Positions 20,695-33,657 of a DNA stretch of 64,000 nucleotides are shown here, piece by piece. How positions within the stretch are numbered: the stretch's first letter is position 1; every line of letters begins with the position of its first letter. The notes under the pieces were generated by a model, which did not search any database, was not told where the DNA came from, and saw only the letters and a list, made by a program, of their open reading frames with translations. A program made the position numbers and the translations under genes. Source of the DNA: Romanomermis culicivorax (Eukaryota; Nematoda; Enoplea; Mermithida; Mermithidae); the NCBI GenBank assembly GCA_963922205.1, contig CAWUHX010000035.1, positions 496,001 to 560,000 on the forward strand, in the 5' to 3' direction.

Positions 20695-21054
20695 CGGTTT
20701 TTAGTCGTATAATTAGAATTTATCCTTACTTGGGAATGGGATCACCTGTCCGTATGGCATCTATGATCAGCTGTTAAATGTAATTATAGCGATCTTACAT
20801 CCACGTGACCAAATTTTTGAGGACGTATGTACAAAATTTTGACACGTAAAAAAAGTAAATCCTATCTGAAAAGTACAATTATGGGGTTTATGTGAAAATG
20901 ATAGTCATTCGATGTGAAAATCAAAATTTTGGTAGTTACAATAGACAAAGTTTGAAATTTTGACTTTTTACTTTTTGACAACCTACTTGGGGCGAACATA
21001 GTGTATGAGATAAATATTTCGGTAACTTTAACCCGTATTAGACAACTGCTCTTA
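20695..21054. other. AT-rich DNA, no feature seen
   Basis: Immediately downstream of the LTR element. Nothing recognised. Confidence 0.4.
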
Positions 21055-21520
21055 GAGTACTTTTAAATAATAGGAAAGCAAATACTATTTAATATTTTTA
21101 CAGTTATTCTGCCTAATCATATGTCATATAGAACTGGAATTTTGTGAGCGCACTAAACTATACACTTTTCAGTCTAGAATGATCGATGCAGCGAGGTCGC
21201 AGCCAAACTTTTATTCAAAAGTATGGAATGCTCACTGGCTCTATTCAATAAATTGTTCCTTCTTCCGTTCATGATAGATACACCATGATGCTCATCCATT
21301 CCAGTAATTTCAAGATTATCTAAATTGATTTTCTGATCTCTACTAAAGCTGCGTTTGCTGAAACTCCGACAGCTGCATCGATCATTTCAAAATGAATGGA
21401 GTACAGTATTAAACATTTTTTGAGTTAAAAGTCGTAGTAAAATCTTAGTGTAAGCGATTTTGGTGATAATACTAATTTTTGTTGCTTTCAAATTTATAAG
21501 AATTGTATAAAAAACGAACT
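21055..21520 (+). mobile_element. MITE family A copy split by a foldback insertion
   Basis: The two outer parts match the family seen complete at 33.78-34.02 kb: GGAAAGCAAATACTATTT and GTCATATAGAACTGG on the left, then TGTAAGCGATTTTGGTGATAATACTAATTTTTGT-like sequence on the right. Between them (about 21176-21410) sits copy 2 of the small foldback also found at 605-780, with ends AATGATCGATGCAGC and its inverse. Confidence 0.6.
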
Positions 21521-22100
21521 ACTAGTATTTTTCTTTGATAAGTACTCGGGTTGCACATATTTTGCATGGAAATCATAATTTGCGTAACTACATGCAGTAT
21601 TCAAACTTGCTGAAATTGATATTTTGACGTTTTTTGATATGTCTGAAAGATTGAAAATGTACACAATAGTGCCATCATTCAATGACATCATAAGGGAACA
21701 AGGCAAAATTGTAGATTGCTATAATTTTAGGGGAAAATCAGGATCAGAATTTCCTCTAAGATTAATACGATTTCTGCGAGGCGTCAAAACAAATCTTCCG
21801 AGTGAACCAGGATATAATGAGTTAGGATCCCCAGCAATGCCATCTCGTACATTTATGGAGGGTATTTCAAACAAAACTGATACATTCTGCGAAAAATTAC
21901 CAAATCGTATGGTCCAACTACACCATCCATTTACCTAAAAAAACTTAATTTGATGTCGTCTGCTGCACTATATGGCACGACAATATGCTGTGTCGCCGAA
22001 TTTTTACCAGCTAACTTTGTTGTGAAACAGGGGCTATCGTAAAATAACTTTCGACGATTAAGAGAATAAGAAGTGAAACTCAAGTGAACGAAAAAATTCG
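21521..22100. other. No gene recognised
   Basis: AT-rich DNA. A 104-codon frame (21624-21938) has no recognisable domain or splice context. Confidence 0.35.
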
Positions 22101-22104
22101 TAAC

Positions 22105-22225
22105 ACTATAGTCTATTTTTTCTTCCAAATAGGCCTCGGGAAAAATATACCTACTCATATGCGAATAACGAACAACCTGCGTACACTGCCGTCTTTTTTC
22201 TAAGACTGACTGTAGTAGTTATGAC
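22105..22225 (-). repeat. MITE family B copy
   Basis: CTATAGTCTATTTTTTC then GCCTCGGGAAAAA, ending in sequence like AAGACTGACTGTAG. It matches, inverted, the repeats at 37.1-37.3, 46.05-46.2 and 55.36-55.48 kb and in parallel that at 54.88 kb. Confidence 0.5.
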
Positions 22226-23590
22226 TAAAACTTGAGAAAACTAAATGTTGCATAATACATTTCCATGAGCTGTCCACGGATTTCTTTGATTTTTTGCATT
22301 CCTAGGCTCATTGGAAAATGAACGGGCAAAACGACAGCTCCAGATTCTTTAGTCATATTTTTTGGAAAAAAGTCTTTACACTCTGAGAAACTTCGCCTAC
22401 GCCTATAGTGCGGAGTTTACATTCTTGATTAGTCCAGTTAAACATCATTTCGATCTCGCAATCATGTCGTTGATTACAGTTTTTGGGCTGATTAATTTAT
22501 AGATATTGATATTGATTAATATTGATAAAACTACCAATAAACATGCAAGACTTGATTGGAAATCATTATGCGTCTCTGGTCTTCTATGGGAAGAAATGCT
22601 AGGGCAAAAGCAATACTTTTTGCTCCGAACTTTGACGTCTTGAAATTTTGTGGACAATATAGTAGAAAAGCAGTATTCCAAAGCAAGTCTTAGAGCACTG
22701 TCTGGTGTACATGAGGACATTATGTACCATTTTAGGAGAGGCCAAGGCACGCGTTCATCAATGAGACTAAGCTCCAGCTGAGCAACAGCAAGCTGTAGCT
22801 TAACTCTATATATTATACTATTACCGATAAAGTGCAGCTCAGTTGTGGATACCGTAGTTTTTGTTTAAAATTCTCAATTTTAGACCACGCTTCGTTCTGG
22901 ACAGATATTATATGTGTAAACAGCATGAAAAATTTTTGGAAATAAAGGATCAAGATTTTTTATTTTTTCCACGCTTATGCATTACCCTAAGCAAAAACAA
23001 AACGGGGAAAAATGTTCTTGAGTTGTTTCTGGGGCCAAACAAATATCGACGTTTTCGATTTTTGGATTTAACTGCTTACTTTCTTCTTTTTCCTACCCTC
23101 TTACAAAATCTTAAATACGAAAAGAGGACTGACGAACTTTTATAATATGCATCATGAGCAAAAGTGTTCTCAACCTTGTCAATGCTCTAGAACGCTATCA
23201 AATCCTGAGAGCAAAAAGGATAAGGTACTATATCATATGACCAATTTTCTGACAGCAAAAGTCGGATCAGATTTTTCCAGACCCGCAACTGCTTTGAAGC
23301 TGTAATCATTAATCAGGATTAGTATTTTCCACCCCCGTTTCAGAATGCTCAATAAGACACGAATAAATGTTCTACTTTCACTATTCTGCACGTGAAAGTG
23401 CCTCTTTTTCTTCGACATCATGACTTAAGGTTGATATCGTTTTCTCCGGCATTAGCTTGTATAATCGCATAATGATTGCAATGCATGCATTTAGAATAAC
23501 TAAATCTGACACGCCCACGGAGTCCGAATGTAATTTCCCTTAGAATTGGAAATGAAAATCGGATTCTGAATCTAGAGATGATTGTTTTTA
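22226..23590. other. No gene recognised
   Basis: AT-rich with scattered short frames, none with a recognisable domain or coherent exon structure. Confidence 0.35.
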
Positions 23591-23594
23591 TACA

Positions 23595-23700
23595 TGTAAC
23601 GGAGCTGCGAGGTCTCGGGGAGGGTAAAACGACTTTTTTGATGGGAAGGTCATCGGGTGTACAAAAGTTTAGGGGGGGTCCTTGGAGGAGAAAAAATTGG
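23595..23700. repeat. Dispersed repeat, copy 1
   Basis: GTAACGGAGCTGCGAGGTCT and the following GGGAAGGTCATCG match 57236-57295 (GTAACGGAGCTCTGAGGTCT, GGAAGGCCATCG). Confidence 0.5.
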
Positions 23701-25440
23701 ATTTTTTCACCAAAAAATCCAAATTTTCTTGTCTAAAATTTTTTTTCCAAACTTTTTTCTTCGCGACCGGCGCAAAAAATTATAATTTTTGTCAAAAAAT
23801 TATGAGAATAATTATTTGATGACACGATGAGCCGAAAAATAAATATTTTTGACCGTTTTTGTTTATAAGTGACCATTTTATACTACAGTTGACATTTTTT
23901 AGTTTTTCACCAAAAGGATGAGGTTCCTATGGCTAGCCCATTTCAGTCATATGATTCGAAATATTGGGGGTCACCTTATGGTTAGCCTTATGGAGAACGA
24001 TTTCCAAGGAATTCTTAAGGCACGTCCTCAAAATTATATATATGGTTTATGCACTTCGGTCCATCAGGGAAGACTCCAGTTAATTCAAAAATCAAACAAT
24101 TTACAAACGTGTAGTACGAGAAAAGGTTATCACAGTGTGCATAATGCATTTTGTATTCAATGACTTGATTAAAGTTGCGCTGCACACTAAACTGCATGGT
24201 AAGTTCTCCTAAATGTGATCATCAGCAATTGGTAAAGCATGGAGGTAATACTGTGCGCTGCGTAATGCAGAACAATTCGCAATAAATAGTACGTGGTGTA
24301 TAGTTGATCAATAAATATGCAGTACGAATATGGGTGATGAAGAAAAGGATTCATCGCTAGAAAAGTATTCAAAGATACGTTTCAAATTTCTTTCCAAGAA
24401 TATCAAAGTATGCGTTTTTTCATTTTCTAAAATTTCATCCAATTGAAATTCAGCTGTCATTAAAATGAACACTAAAACAATCAACGAAGTAGAGGTTGTT
24501 GCGTTTTTATGCACAACTCTATGTACAGATTACATAATACTCTCAGAATTTAGAATTTTAACATTGATTGTGAGATAGATATGTTGAAATTGATCATGAT
24601 CAGAAAATTATTATTGCATAGCTGCTTATTATTGGGGAATGTTGGTACTACCCCAAACACTCTAGACAAAAAGTCACTTTTCATTTCTGCATTCATTCCT
24701 GAGCAACTGAATGTAAGGTTTCCCCGCTTATGTCATCAACCTGAAGTCATATCACAATAGGCCCTAGATTGTATCAGATTAACTCATGTCATACCACTTG
24801 ATGATCACACGAGTTGAATGTTTATAAGCACCAAGTCAGTAGAGAGAAAGAGATGAATAATTTTAAAAAAAGTCGGCTCATAAATTTTGAAGCTCTCTCA
24901 GCTGGTACTGACCCAGCTATTGACGCTCCTCGTTTCTTCCTTTAATTTTTCTCAATAAAAATGCGAACGTAATTGGCAACAACACGAAGACACAATCGAA
25001 TAATGATTTTACTTCTTGGTGTTACACCGATCGAAAAATTTTTGCAAGTGTACACAATACTGTGAGACGCTCGTAGTAGTTAAACGGCGCAATATCAGTT
25101 TCTAACACGATGGAGTTATTTACAGTTCTAAGCTTCACGGTAGGTAGTAGCTTGCTACCCGAACTGTGCAAATCTGATAAAAACATGTCCGAAAAACACA
25201 TTCTAAACGTGAAATTTACGTGTTGTCTGAAAACTTGTTGGCTGTATAATTTTGTGACATCACTTTTTCTAAACTCAAAAAAGTTCAACAACACTCGCGT
25301 GCTGCGATTTCGTACATGAACTAGACTTTTGCACGGGTAAATATCAATAAGTTTTCACTGGTCATAGAATAAAAAACATTAACTACCCGATTGAAATTCG
25401 AAGCAAAGATCGATCATGAAAAAACCAAAAAACTAGTTAA
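23701..25440. other. No gene recognised
   Basis: AT-rich DNA. Frames at 23918-24163, 25022-25294 and 25110-25319 show no domain, and the last two shadow each other. Confidence 0.35.
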
Positions 25441-25446
25441 ATTACT

Positions 25447-25695
25447 ATAGTCTGTTTTTCTTGAAATTCTTCTGAATAATAACAGTGGAAAGCAAGTAGT
25501 ATTTCACATTTTTATGATTTTCTGATAAACAATACGTCATATAGGACCAGAAATTTGTGAGCATACTCAACTAACCCTTAGCAATTTTTCTAGTGAAAAG
25601 TCTTACTGTAAACGCTCAATGCAAACGATTTTGACGGCAGTGTTGATTTTTGTCACTTTTTAATTTGGAGGCATTTTATAAAAAACAGACTGTAC
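25447..25695 (+). mobile_element. MITE family A copy
   Basis: Starts CTATAGTCTGTTTTTCTTGAAATTCTTC and ends near GGAGGCATTTTATAAAAAACAGACTGTA, a terminal inverted repeat. Internally GGAAAGCAAGTAGTATTTCA, ACGTCATATAGGACCAG and TGTAAACG match the copies at 33.8 and 34.3 kb. Confidence 0.7.
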
Positions 25696-26740
25696 TCGTA
25701 TATGCTAAATTTCAAACCAATGTGGACAACAGAACGAGTAAGTTGTTCAGAATAATTTTCGAACATGCACGTTTATGGATCATTTTGAATTGGGATTCTC
25801 ATGAGATATTATGCCATGAATTATGTTCCAAGTATGTAACTGGAAATTTGTGGCTTACTGACTTTAATGCATGATAATGTCACCGCATTTGTCGCGCAGA
25901 CATTTTTTTATTTCAGTCATCTTGATGCGCAAGTTGAACCATTCACTTTTAATGTTAGTAATGCGAAAGATTTACTGTAACAAAAATTAATTTTTTTGTT
26001 GTTCTTTATTTTGATTTTTTTATCATATTCAAATTCTTTCATCATTCTGTTTCTCTCATCGACTTTGGCTGTTCGAATAGACCTATTAACATGAGCGAAA
26101 TTGGGAAAAGGTCGTCTTATCTACTATTCAATGTGAAGAGGTGAAGTAAATTCAATTTTGGCTGACTTTCTGTTCTGCTCTCGAAATTCGCCAAACACAA
26201 AAACCGAGCATTATACAAACAAAACAAAAAAAAACCAGACCAACATTACTCGATCTAAGTAATTATATAAATGATGAAAATTGTAATTATTTTATATTGT
26301 TGTAGTATCCAATAATTGTTTAAAAATTTTAGGGGCGCGTATATGTTTTTCTTAAATGGAAATTTTTTGTGGAATAAACGAGACCTTGTCTCTGCTTTTT
26401 AAGTGCATGTCTTGGATGGACTTTTTGTGAAACATTACTTGTATCTGCCTTTTAAGCGTCTGTCTTGTGTTTTAAAAAGATTATCATATCAACTTTTAAG
26501 AAAGCCTCACATCAAACATATTTGGTTTACCTTTCTGGTCCCTGGCATTTTTTCCTGGTATCTCATTTTTAAGCATTCGAAGAATCATGCCATCAATCTT
26601 TTTCTTTGTTAAGAAATCGATGATGAGCTAGTGTTACAACTATTAACGTATAGCAAAATATCGTGCTTTTTATTGAACTTGACTATCACGGTTCCGCCAC
26701 GAAAATCTCACATTTTACTTTTTTCATTTACAAAATTACA
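25696..26740. other. No gene recognised
   Basis: AT-rich DNA with several short frames and no recognisable protein. Confidence 0.35.
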
Positions 26741-26749
26741 TTTCTGTCA

Positions 26750-27625
26750 TGAGCACACGTGTTCCTCATCAATTTTCACGAAAAACACCCACTGATGTAC
26801 TACCTTCTCTATTTCCAGATCAAGTTGATCTAATTCGGCTCAAAAATTTTTTGGCATCAAACCATGCTTGAAATATCATCAGGCAACTGATTCTCATCGC
26901 TTTTCATCAAAAACAGCCGTTGATATGCTAATTTTAATACTTCCTGATCAACACTATCTGATCCAGGTAAAAAATTTGCCGACATCAGATCACACTGAAA
27001 ACAATACCCAGCAACTGCTCTGCATCAAATGTCATCAAAAACAACTGTTGATCTACTAATTTTTACACTTTCTGATCAACTTGATCTGATCCAGATAAAA
27101 AATTTTCCGACATCAGATCACAATGAAAACACTACCCAGCAACTGCTCCGCATCGAGTTTCATCAAAAACAACGATTGATCTGCTAATTGTTTATACTTC
27201 TCGATCAACTTGATCTGATCTAGATCAAAAATTTGCAGACATCAGATCACACTGAAAACAATACCCAGCAACTGCTCTGCATCGAATTTCCTCAAAAACA
27301 ATTACTTATCTATTAATTTTTATACTTCCTGATCTACTTGATTTGATCTAGATCAAAAATTTGCCGACATCAGATCACACTGAAAACAATACCCAGCAAC
27401 TGCTCTGCATCGAATTTCATTAAAAACAAACATTGATCTGCTAATTTTTATACTTCATAATCAATTTGATCTGATCTGAACCAAAAATTTGCAGAAACAT
27501 CAGATTACACTGAAAACAATACCCAGCAACTGCGCTGCATCGAATTTCATCAAAAACAACTGTTAATCTACTAATTTTTTACTTCCAGATCAAGTTGATC
27601 TGCTCTGCATCAGATCAACAAACTT
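26750..27625. repeat. Satellite-like tandem array, 128-bp unit
   Basis: The string ACATCAGATCACACTGAAAA recurs at 26982, 27110, 27239, 27367 and 27497, a spacing of 128-130 bases, followed each time by ACCCAGCAACTGCTCTGCATC and CATCAAAAACAAC, then GATCAACTTGATCTGATC. Shorter, more diverged units flank the five clear ones. Confidence 0.88.
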
Positions 27626-28430
27626 CAAGTATCATGCACAAAAACTCTGAACTATCATGACATATTATTTTGTTACAGGAACCATAACCAAGTCGTCCGA
27701 TAAATATATAACACGCTACACGGCCAATTATTTTTTATGTAAATTAAGTTTATGCAAATTTTTCACTTCCGGTGACTTTTTTCGAAAAATGAAAAAGCTT
27801 TTCAAGAAATTTCCGCTACGTCGGATCGATTGGAATCGGTCTCGGAAGCTGAACCTGAGAAAAAATTTTTTTGTCTGTTTTTTGGCTGGTGTAAAGTCAC
27901 TTTACACCATCATGATTCCGTTGTAGCATGCGTATTCGAGTTTTTTATTCTTCATCCAACAAAAAAAGAATTACGTTCCTGGCCCTATTCTAGCCTGAGA
28001 TATTCATATGATCATCAAAAAATCATCTTTACACCATATTACAACGAGGAATGATTTTTTCCGAAAATCCCAAAAGGCATTTTGCATTTAGGTCCTTACC
28101 ATCACATTAAACACCAAAAACCGCTAATCCGTTCTAATAGCCGCTAATTAGAGGGCGGGTAAAGTTCGATCATTTTTTCGGCCACATTTTGAACCACAGT
28201 ATACGCTACAGTATCCCGATCGTGCTGTACTTTAAACTGTTGGATAGAGGAGATCGACTTACATATGTTTCCCAAATTTCACCTGCAGGTGTCTCTTGGT
28301 TCGTTAGAAAAACAATCTCATAGTCAAGAGGGGTGATGCACCAAGGACAAACATATGGTAAAATCACTGCCGTGCTTTCTACGATAAAAAAACAAAACAT
28401 GAAGAAAGTGTTATTACATGATCGCTGATT
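27626..28430. other. No gene recognised
   Basis: Two overlapping frames (27657-27926, 27830-28054) contain GGTGTAAAG-type repeats and carry no domain I know. Confidence 0.3.
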
Positions 28431-28435
28431 TGGGA

Positions 28436-28575
28436 GTCCCTCGATCGAGAATTCGCTCATTTGAGAATGCACTCACTTAGGCGTCGCTCACATGAGAATT
28501 GCTCACTTGGGAATTTGCTATTTGGGAATCGCTCACTCAAAAATTGCTCTCTTGGGAATCGGTCAAATGAGAATA
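28436..28575. repeat. 15-bp-period degenerate array
   Basis: Units such as GCTCACATGAGAATT, GCTCACTTGGGAATTT, GCTCACTCAAAAATT and GCTCTCTTGGGAATC succeed each other with a 14-16 base spacing. Confidence 0.75.
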
Positions 28576-28769
28576 CCCCCTTGTATCTCTGCGTGCAAAT
28601 TCAATGCAAGTAGTAATCAGGTAGAACGCTTAAGCAACACGTGTTATAACATAGGATAAGGGCGGAGATTTGTGCGCACTTTGTTTGCATAAGGGATTAG
28701 GTGTGTTTGCACAAGGGATTAAAGTGAGCGACTAATGCTACAGTAAGACGCACCCATAGTTACAACACA

Positions 28770-29215
28770 AAACCATTTTCGACAATTTTCGGCAATTTTT
28801 AAAAACTTTTTCAACAATCTTAGAACTTTTTCGGCAATTTACGGCAATTTTTAGACAACTTCACAATTTTTGGCAACTTTTTAACAACTTTAAAACCTTT
28901 TTTGGCAACTATTAGCAATTTTACAACTTTTTCGACAACATTTTTGGCAATTTTCGACAATCTTCAGCACACTTTCGACAACTGTACAATTATTGGCAAC
29001 TTTTTTGGAAGTTTTACAAATTTTTTGACAATTTTCAGCAATTTTCGGCAATTTTGACAGTTTTTTTAACAATTTTACAACTTTTTCGGCTACGATTTAA
29101 CAACTTAACAATTTTTTTCGCAACTTTTAGCAACTTGACAACTTTTTCAGTAACTTAACAATTTTCTGGCAAGTGGCAACTTTTTTGGCAACCTTACAAC
29201 CTTTTGAATATTTTA
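28770..29215. repeat. Low-complexity array of GGCAACTTTTT-type words
   Basis: About 430 bases built almost only from variants of ACAACTTTTTCGGCAATTTT, with spacing mainly 10-20 bases. No coding potential apart from an antisense by-product frame. Confidence 0.75.
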
Positions 29216-29414
29216 GTAAATCTACAAAAGATCCAAAAATGCCTGTGTCTTTATTTTTAAAATGTTGACGTAAAAATGCAAGCTTTTGCTACTGGATTTC
29301 TAGTCCTGTGACTGGAAATTTGTGAGCAGGTTAAACTATCCTTCAATAAACAACAGAAAATCGTTTGTTGCGTTCTATTTTTATTACTTACAAGTATACG
29401 CGCACAGCATAGAA

Positions 29415-29790
29415 ATTCTGCTGGGGGTCACCCGGGACAGGGGGTGGAAGAGAATATTTTTTCCGTTCTTGATAACGAAAAAAAGGTCTTAGAAAGGTCT
29501 TCTGACGTCCAAGGAGCATATTCTTCAACCTATATTAGCCATATATGTGAAATTATTTGCTTAGACAGCACTTTTGAAAGTTACTGTTTTGGAATCAAGT
29601 ATACTTTGTTTGGAAAAATTGTTAAACTATGGCATCATTTTCATTTTTATGATGACTTTCTCTTCTCTTTTGCTCATTTTCCTCCGCCATCTTCTCAATC
29701 ATTGCAGCGGGAGTCAAATCTGCTGGGGGTCAGCAAGAATCTGCTGGGGGTCAATCAAAGTCTGCTGGGAGTGAAACCCCCAAACCCCCA
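29415..29790. repeat. CTGCTGGGGGTC repeats in an open frame
   Basis: TCTGCTGGGGGTCAGCAA, TCTGCTGGGGGTCAATCAA and TCTGCTGGGAGTG lie in tandem at 29718-29780, and a lone CTGCTGGGGGTC is at 29419. They fall in a 196-codon frame (29444-30034) that shows LLGV repeats but no recognised domain. The block ends in GAAACCCCCAAACCCCC. Probably a decayed mobile element. Confidence 0.45.
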
Positions 29791-30034
29791 CGTGCATGCT
29801 TGTTTACAAGTATTTCAAGGAAAACAGATTGTAGGTTCACCTTTCCCAACAGCAAGTAGTCCTACGACAGTCGTGCAACACGTGACTGAGTTAGCTGATT
29901 ATAAGATTGATGAGGTGATGGTAATGCTTATAAATAGTGAAACGGGAAAGCTTACTATTTTCATTATTTTATTATTCGCAAAACACATAGGTCTGTCGAG
30001 AGGGGTGGCATTAGTTATTTTCTTTTTTTCATAG

Positions 30035-31915
30035 ATTTGAAAAAGTGGAAAAAAAATTTTTGAAGAAAATGTCATAAGGGCTTAATGTGGAATGGAAGTT
30101 TCTAATAAGCAATAGTTATTGCTACGCTGCCGTAGTCTTTCACTGCAATCGCAATTTCCAGCATCATCCACGCTGCTCATAGTAACCGTAACTGGATCTT
30201 TTAGAAATTGGAAATTTTTAAAATGGAAACGCTATTTGAGACGCAGTAATTCAGCATAACGCCTGCATTGTATACTACGTCTTTCGAGTTTCCGTGTTCA
30301 GTAACTATTGCTTAATTTATTAACTTTTTCGTGTATCCGGATCGGAAGAAACTAGGCACCCTTTCGACAGATACCAATTTCCGGACATTTTTCCAATATT
30401 TTTCCGCTGATACTCATATTCAGACTTGACATATCTTGAAGACAGATCTTGTCATCCTTCTTTACGAATATTGATGAGCTCGAAAGACAGTTAAAGCCAA
30501 ACTGGGGTCTGTGCCCTTCTATCACGCATTCGGATGAAGTATAGATGAGTCTAATAGACGAGTGCTAACATTATTTGTCTACTGTTTATGAAGCTCATTT
30601 TTTCAAAAGCCTTTTTATTCCAATCAAATATGGACTTTCACTTCTGCTAAATTAGAGCTGTAGACAGTTAAGCACTTTCCATGTGCAGACATAATATATG
30701 GTTGCGATACTCAAAAATGCTAGAACATGTTAGATCTTTAAGTTCGAAAGATACTGAGACGAGCATTGAGGGAGGCGTTTTTTGGAAGGCATCCTCGGCA
30801 AGCACAGTCTGATATGCTATGATATTATATAGCAAAGTCACTAATGAATAGGATAAAAACAATTTCCAAGATTCGATCAAACACATTTCGAGCCTGAAAC
30901 ATTAGTGGGCAGAAAATAATCATGCTACAAAGCTTTCGACTCAATTACCATAAGTAATAAAAGCTAGACGCGATAAGAGTTTTTTACGACTGAGGAAGCG
31001 AAAGAAAGCTGACTGTACAGAAAAGAGGAAGCATAAAACATATATTTCGATAATGTTGATCGGATAGGATGTGTGACGAGGGAAGAACATGTATTAATTA
31101 TAACATGCACTACTGGTTTTAGTTTAGGGAAAATGAGTTGAGAATTACGGAAGTTTAATTGTCATCAAATTTGTAATAATAGAGATGGATCTTGTTGACA
31201 TACGAACCGTTTTTCACGTGTGCCTTTTTCTGTACGTTTTCTATTTACTACGAAATGAAATTGGCGAATTCACACTTATTCTTCGCTTTTAAGGCTTCAG
31301 GTCGCCATAAATTTTTCTGTATCAGAAATACATGCCATTTAGAATTACAACCTCGCAGTTATCATTATGTTCAGCTGACTTGTTTGAATTCCTTTAAAAT
31401 GCACATGATTTATTAGAGTACAAGTACCTATGTGAATTCACATAATATAAATCGTCAAATAAGTTAAAACAAAGCTTCTACTACAGAACTTTTTACCAAA
31501 AAATAAGGTTCACAAAGTGTCAGTCACATGGTTTGACAGAAAATCGCAAGAATATAAAGTTCGTGCACACTAGTTAGAAGCACAAATATCTGCGCTCAAA
31601 TGGATATGATTGAGCATTGGTGCGCGGCTCGTATACCCTCGGCAGTCCTTCTGCCGTTTGTGGAAAACTTTTACTGGATTGTAGCCCTGACACAATAACG
31701 ACTGACACGGGAAAACATCACCTCAAATGGTGAATCCACAGAAAGTTGGAATACACCGAGAGTTGGCTTCAAATGAAATTCGAAAGGACATAATGCAAAT
31801 GAAAATGCACAATTTTCGCTCTAACTGTACATTTGCGTTTCTATGCAAAACAAACTTCGTCAAAGACTTTTTGAATCGCAAGTAGAACTAACATAAATCT
31901 TACAACGAAAATACC
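30035..31915. other. No gene recognised
   Basis: AT-rich DNA with only short unrelated frames. Confidence 0.35.
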
Positions 31916-31919
31916 TTAC

Positions 31920-32150
31920 CTATAGTCTATTCATTTTCAAATGAGCCCCCAGCAAGAAATATAATTCGTAGAAATCGTTGACCAGGCAATGAACCCGCAT
32001 TGTAGGCCGAAATCTTTTTTATCTCAATTTTTTCGCATAAATGCTACAGTCAACTCGAGAAAAAAAGGTGTCCGTGTACGCATGTTGTTTATTATTATTA
32101 TGAACAACTTTCTGCGCAACGAGGTTCATTCTGGAAAAGTAGACTATAAT
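31920..32150. mobile_element. MITE family B copy
   Basis: Left end TATAGTCTATTCATTTTCAAATGAGCC and right end TCATTCTGGAAAAGTAGACTATA are inverted relatives. Inside, GCTACAGTCAACTCGAGAAAAAA, ACGCATGTTGTTTA match the copy at 37.2 kb. Confidence 0.55.
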
Positions 32151-32381
32151 GATAACTAAACCTTATTCTACACGACAAAATCTAGAAGATGAAAAAATAA
32201 TGACGGAGTCAAAGATCAGAGGAATTGACCCACATCCTCCTCCTAAAGACAAGACTTTCCTCCTAGCGAAAGTTAATGTCATGAGGTACCGAAAGCCCTC
32301 TTTCATCGTGCCTTAGGCACACCACGATCATTTGGCGCCAGCGTGGATCTTCTCCGACAGTGCATTGACACTATCGTTGGA

Positions 32382-32855
32382 TCAAATACAATAAAATGGG
32401 TCAAAAAATTGCTCTTCGAACAAATCGATAAATGGCGGAATGGCCGCTGTAAAAACTTCACGATGCCCATAGCCTGTCATCGTTGTCTCATTGCCGTTAC
32501 AACGTCGATACATAAAATTTTGGTCTTCAATCAATAAAAAAACGTCTTTCGATGGCCGAGGATTCCAAAATAGAAAAAGATCGAAGGGCAGCCACTCGGA
32601 TCCGCTACTAAACAGACCATCGTGCTTGACCGATAATCCCCGTGAGTGTTGTCTTTTGAAGTATAACCGTCTGTCACCGGCAAAGATATAGAGACTTTTC
32701 GCTGCCAAACCCCATAACCGCTTTTGGCCTGTCCGCTCCGGGATGTGGAAAGAACGGCGAGAAGACAGACCCTGACATGCATTTGACATTATCATGACAT
32801 TAATTACGCCTTCGGTAGATCTCACCTCAGAGTAAAAGGATGCCAAGAAGGACAA
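32382..32855 (-). CDS. Candidate exon(s), weakly hemopexin-like
   Basis: The minus strand is open for 157 codons in a patch of higher GC. Two segments, SLYIFAGDRRLYF and DVFLLIEDQNFMYR, lie about 48 residues apart and resemble the blade cores of hemopexin-like repeats (aromatic/hydrophobic run, Gly-Asp, aromatic). That likeness is weak. The N-terminal part before about 32690 in coordinate order may be intron or spurious. No signal peptide, and no neighbouring exons were found. It could be a relic or a real exon of an unrecognised gene. Confidence 0.25.
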   Translation of the reverse strand: MSFLASFYSEVRSTEGVINVMIMSNACQGLSSRRSFHIPERTGQKRLWGLAAKSLYIFAGDRRLYFKRQHSRGLSVKHDGLFSSGSEWLPFDLFLFWNPRPSKDVFLLIEDQNFMYRRCNGNETTMTGYGHREVFTAAIPPFIDLFEEQFFDPFYCI

Positions 32856-33650
32856 ATCCTCAGGCTGCTTTGGACATTCTCTTAAGTATGTGTCTTCTCT
32901 TTAAAGCCCCAAGTTTTCAGTGGATATTGCGCACTGTATTAAGGACAACGAATGAAAATAACATATCGTAGTCAAACGCAAGCATCGTTATATGAACTGT
33001 AAAACCGCTAGCAATGCTGTTACTCATTAGTTTTTATCATCATTGAGTAAAGAATAACGTTACGTGTGAAAAGCGCCTGTCATAATAAAGGTGTGGAACT
33101 GCACATGGACGATTAATAGACCTTCAGAAAAATTAACATCAAATTTTTTTGAAAGTGTAAATTTTTTTATGACAAAAACAATAAGCATAAATTGAAGAGT
33201 AACGAACACCTTGTGTTTCGTCGAACAAGTTCCTCTCATTCCCATAGTAACCGCTTCCCTCTAAAATTTGAGTATACAAAATATAAAGCATCGCGGAAAC
33301 TCATAAATCATTTAATTAATTCTCCACTAATCAGCATACTGTCCTTTTTCAGTGTTGGCAATGAGAACTTTCCTGGAAAACTATTTGCAGGCAGTTATTT
33401 TAAGGAATGCCATACTGAAATCTTATCAGAAAATTAGCTCCTCAACAATCTAATGGAGTTTCTACGACTATGTATAGTGTACCCAAAAAGATTAAGTAAT
33501 GTACGTAAGCACTATTATGGTCTACTTTTTTAAATATTCAAGTTGGTCAAATTCAAAAAATACTCAAGTTGACCAAAATTCAGGGAAAAACACAATAATT
33601 AAAACGTGAAAAGAAAGCAAAGAGTCGACTGCATTCTATGCGAACTTAAA
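32856..33650. other. No gene recognised
   Basis: AT-rich DNA, short frames only. Confidence 0.35.
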
Positions 33651-33657
33651 GATAGGC

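Noticed and set aside
26750-27625. CRISPR-like array
   Set aside because: The 128-bp units are contiguous tandem repeats without unique spacers, and the genome is eukaryotic.
29444-30034. 196-codon frame
   Set aside because: Composed partly of CTGCTGGGGGTC repeats with no domain; probably repeat-derived.
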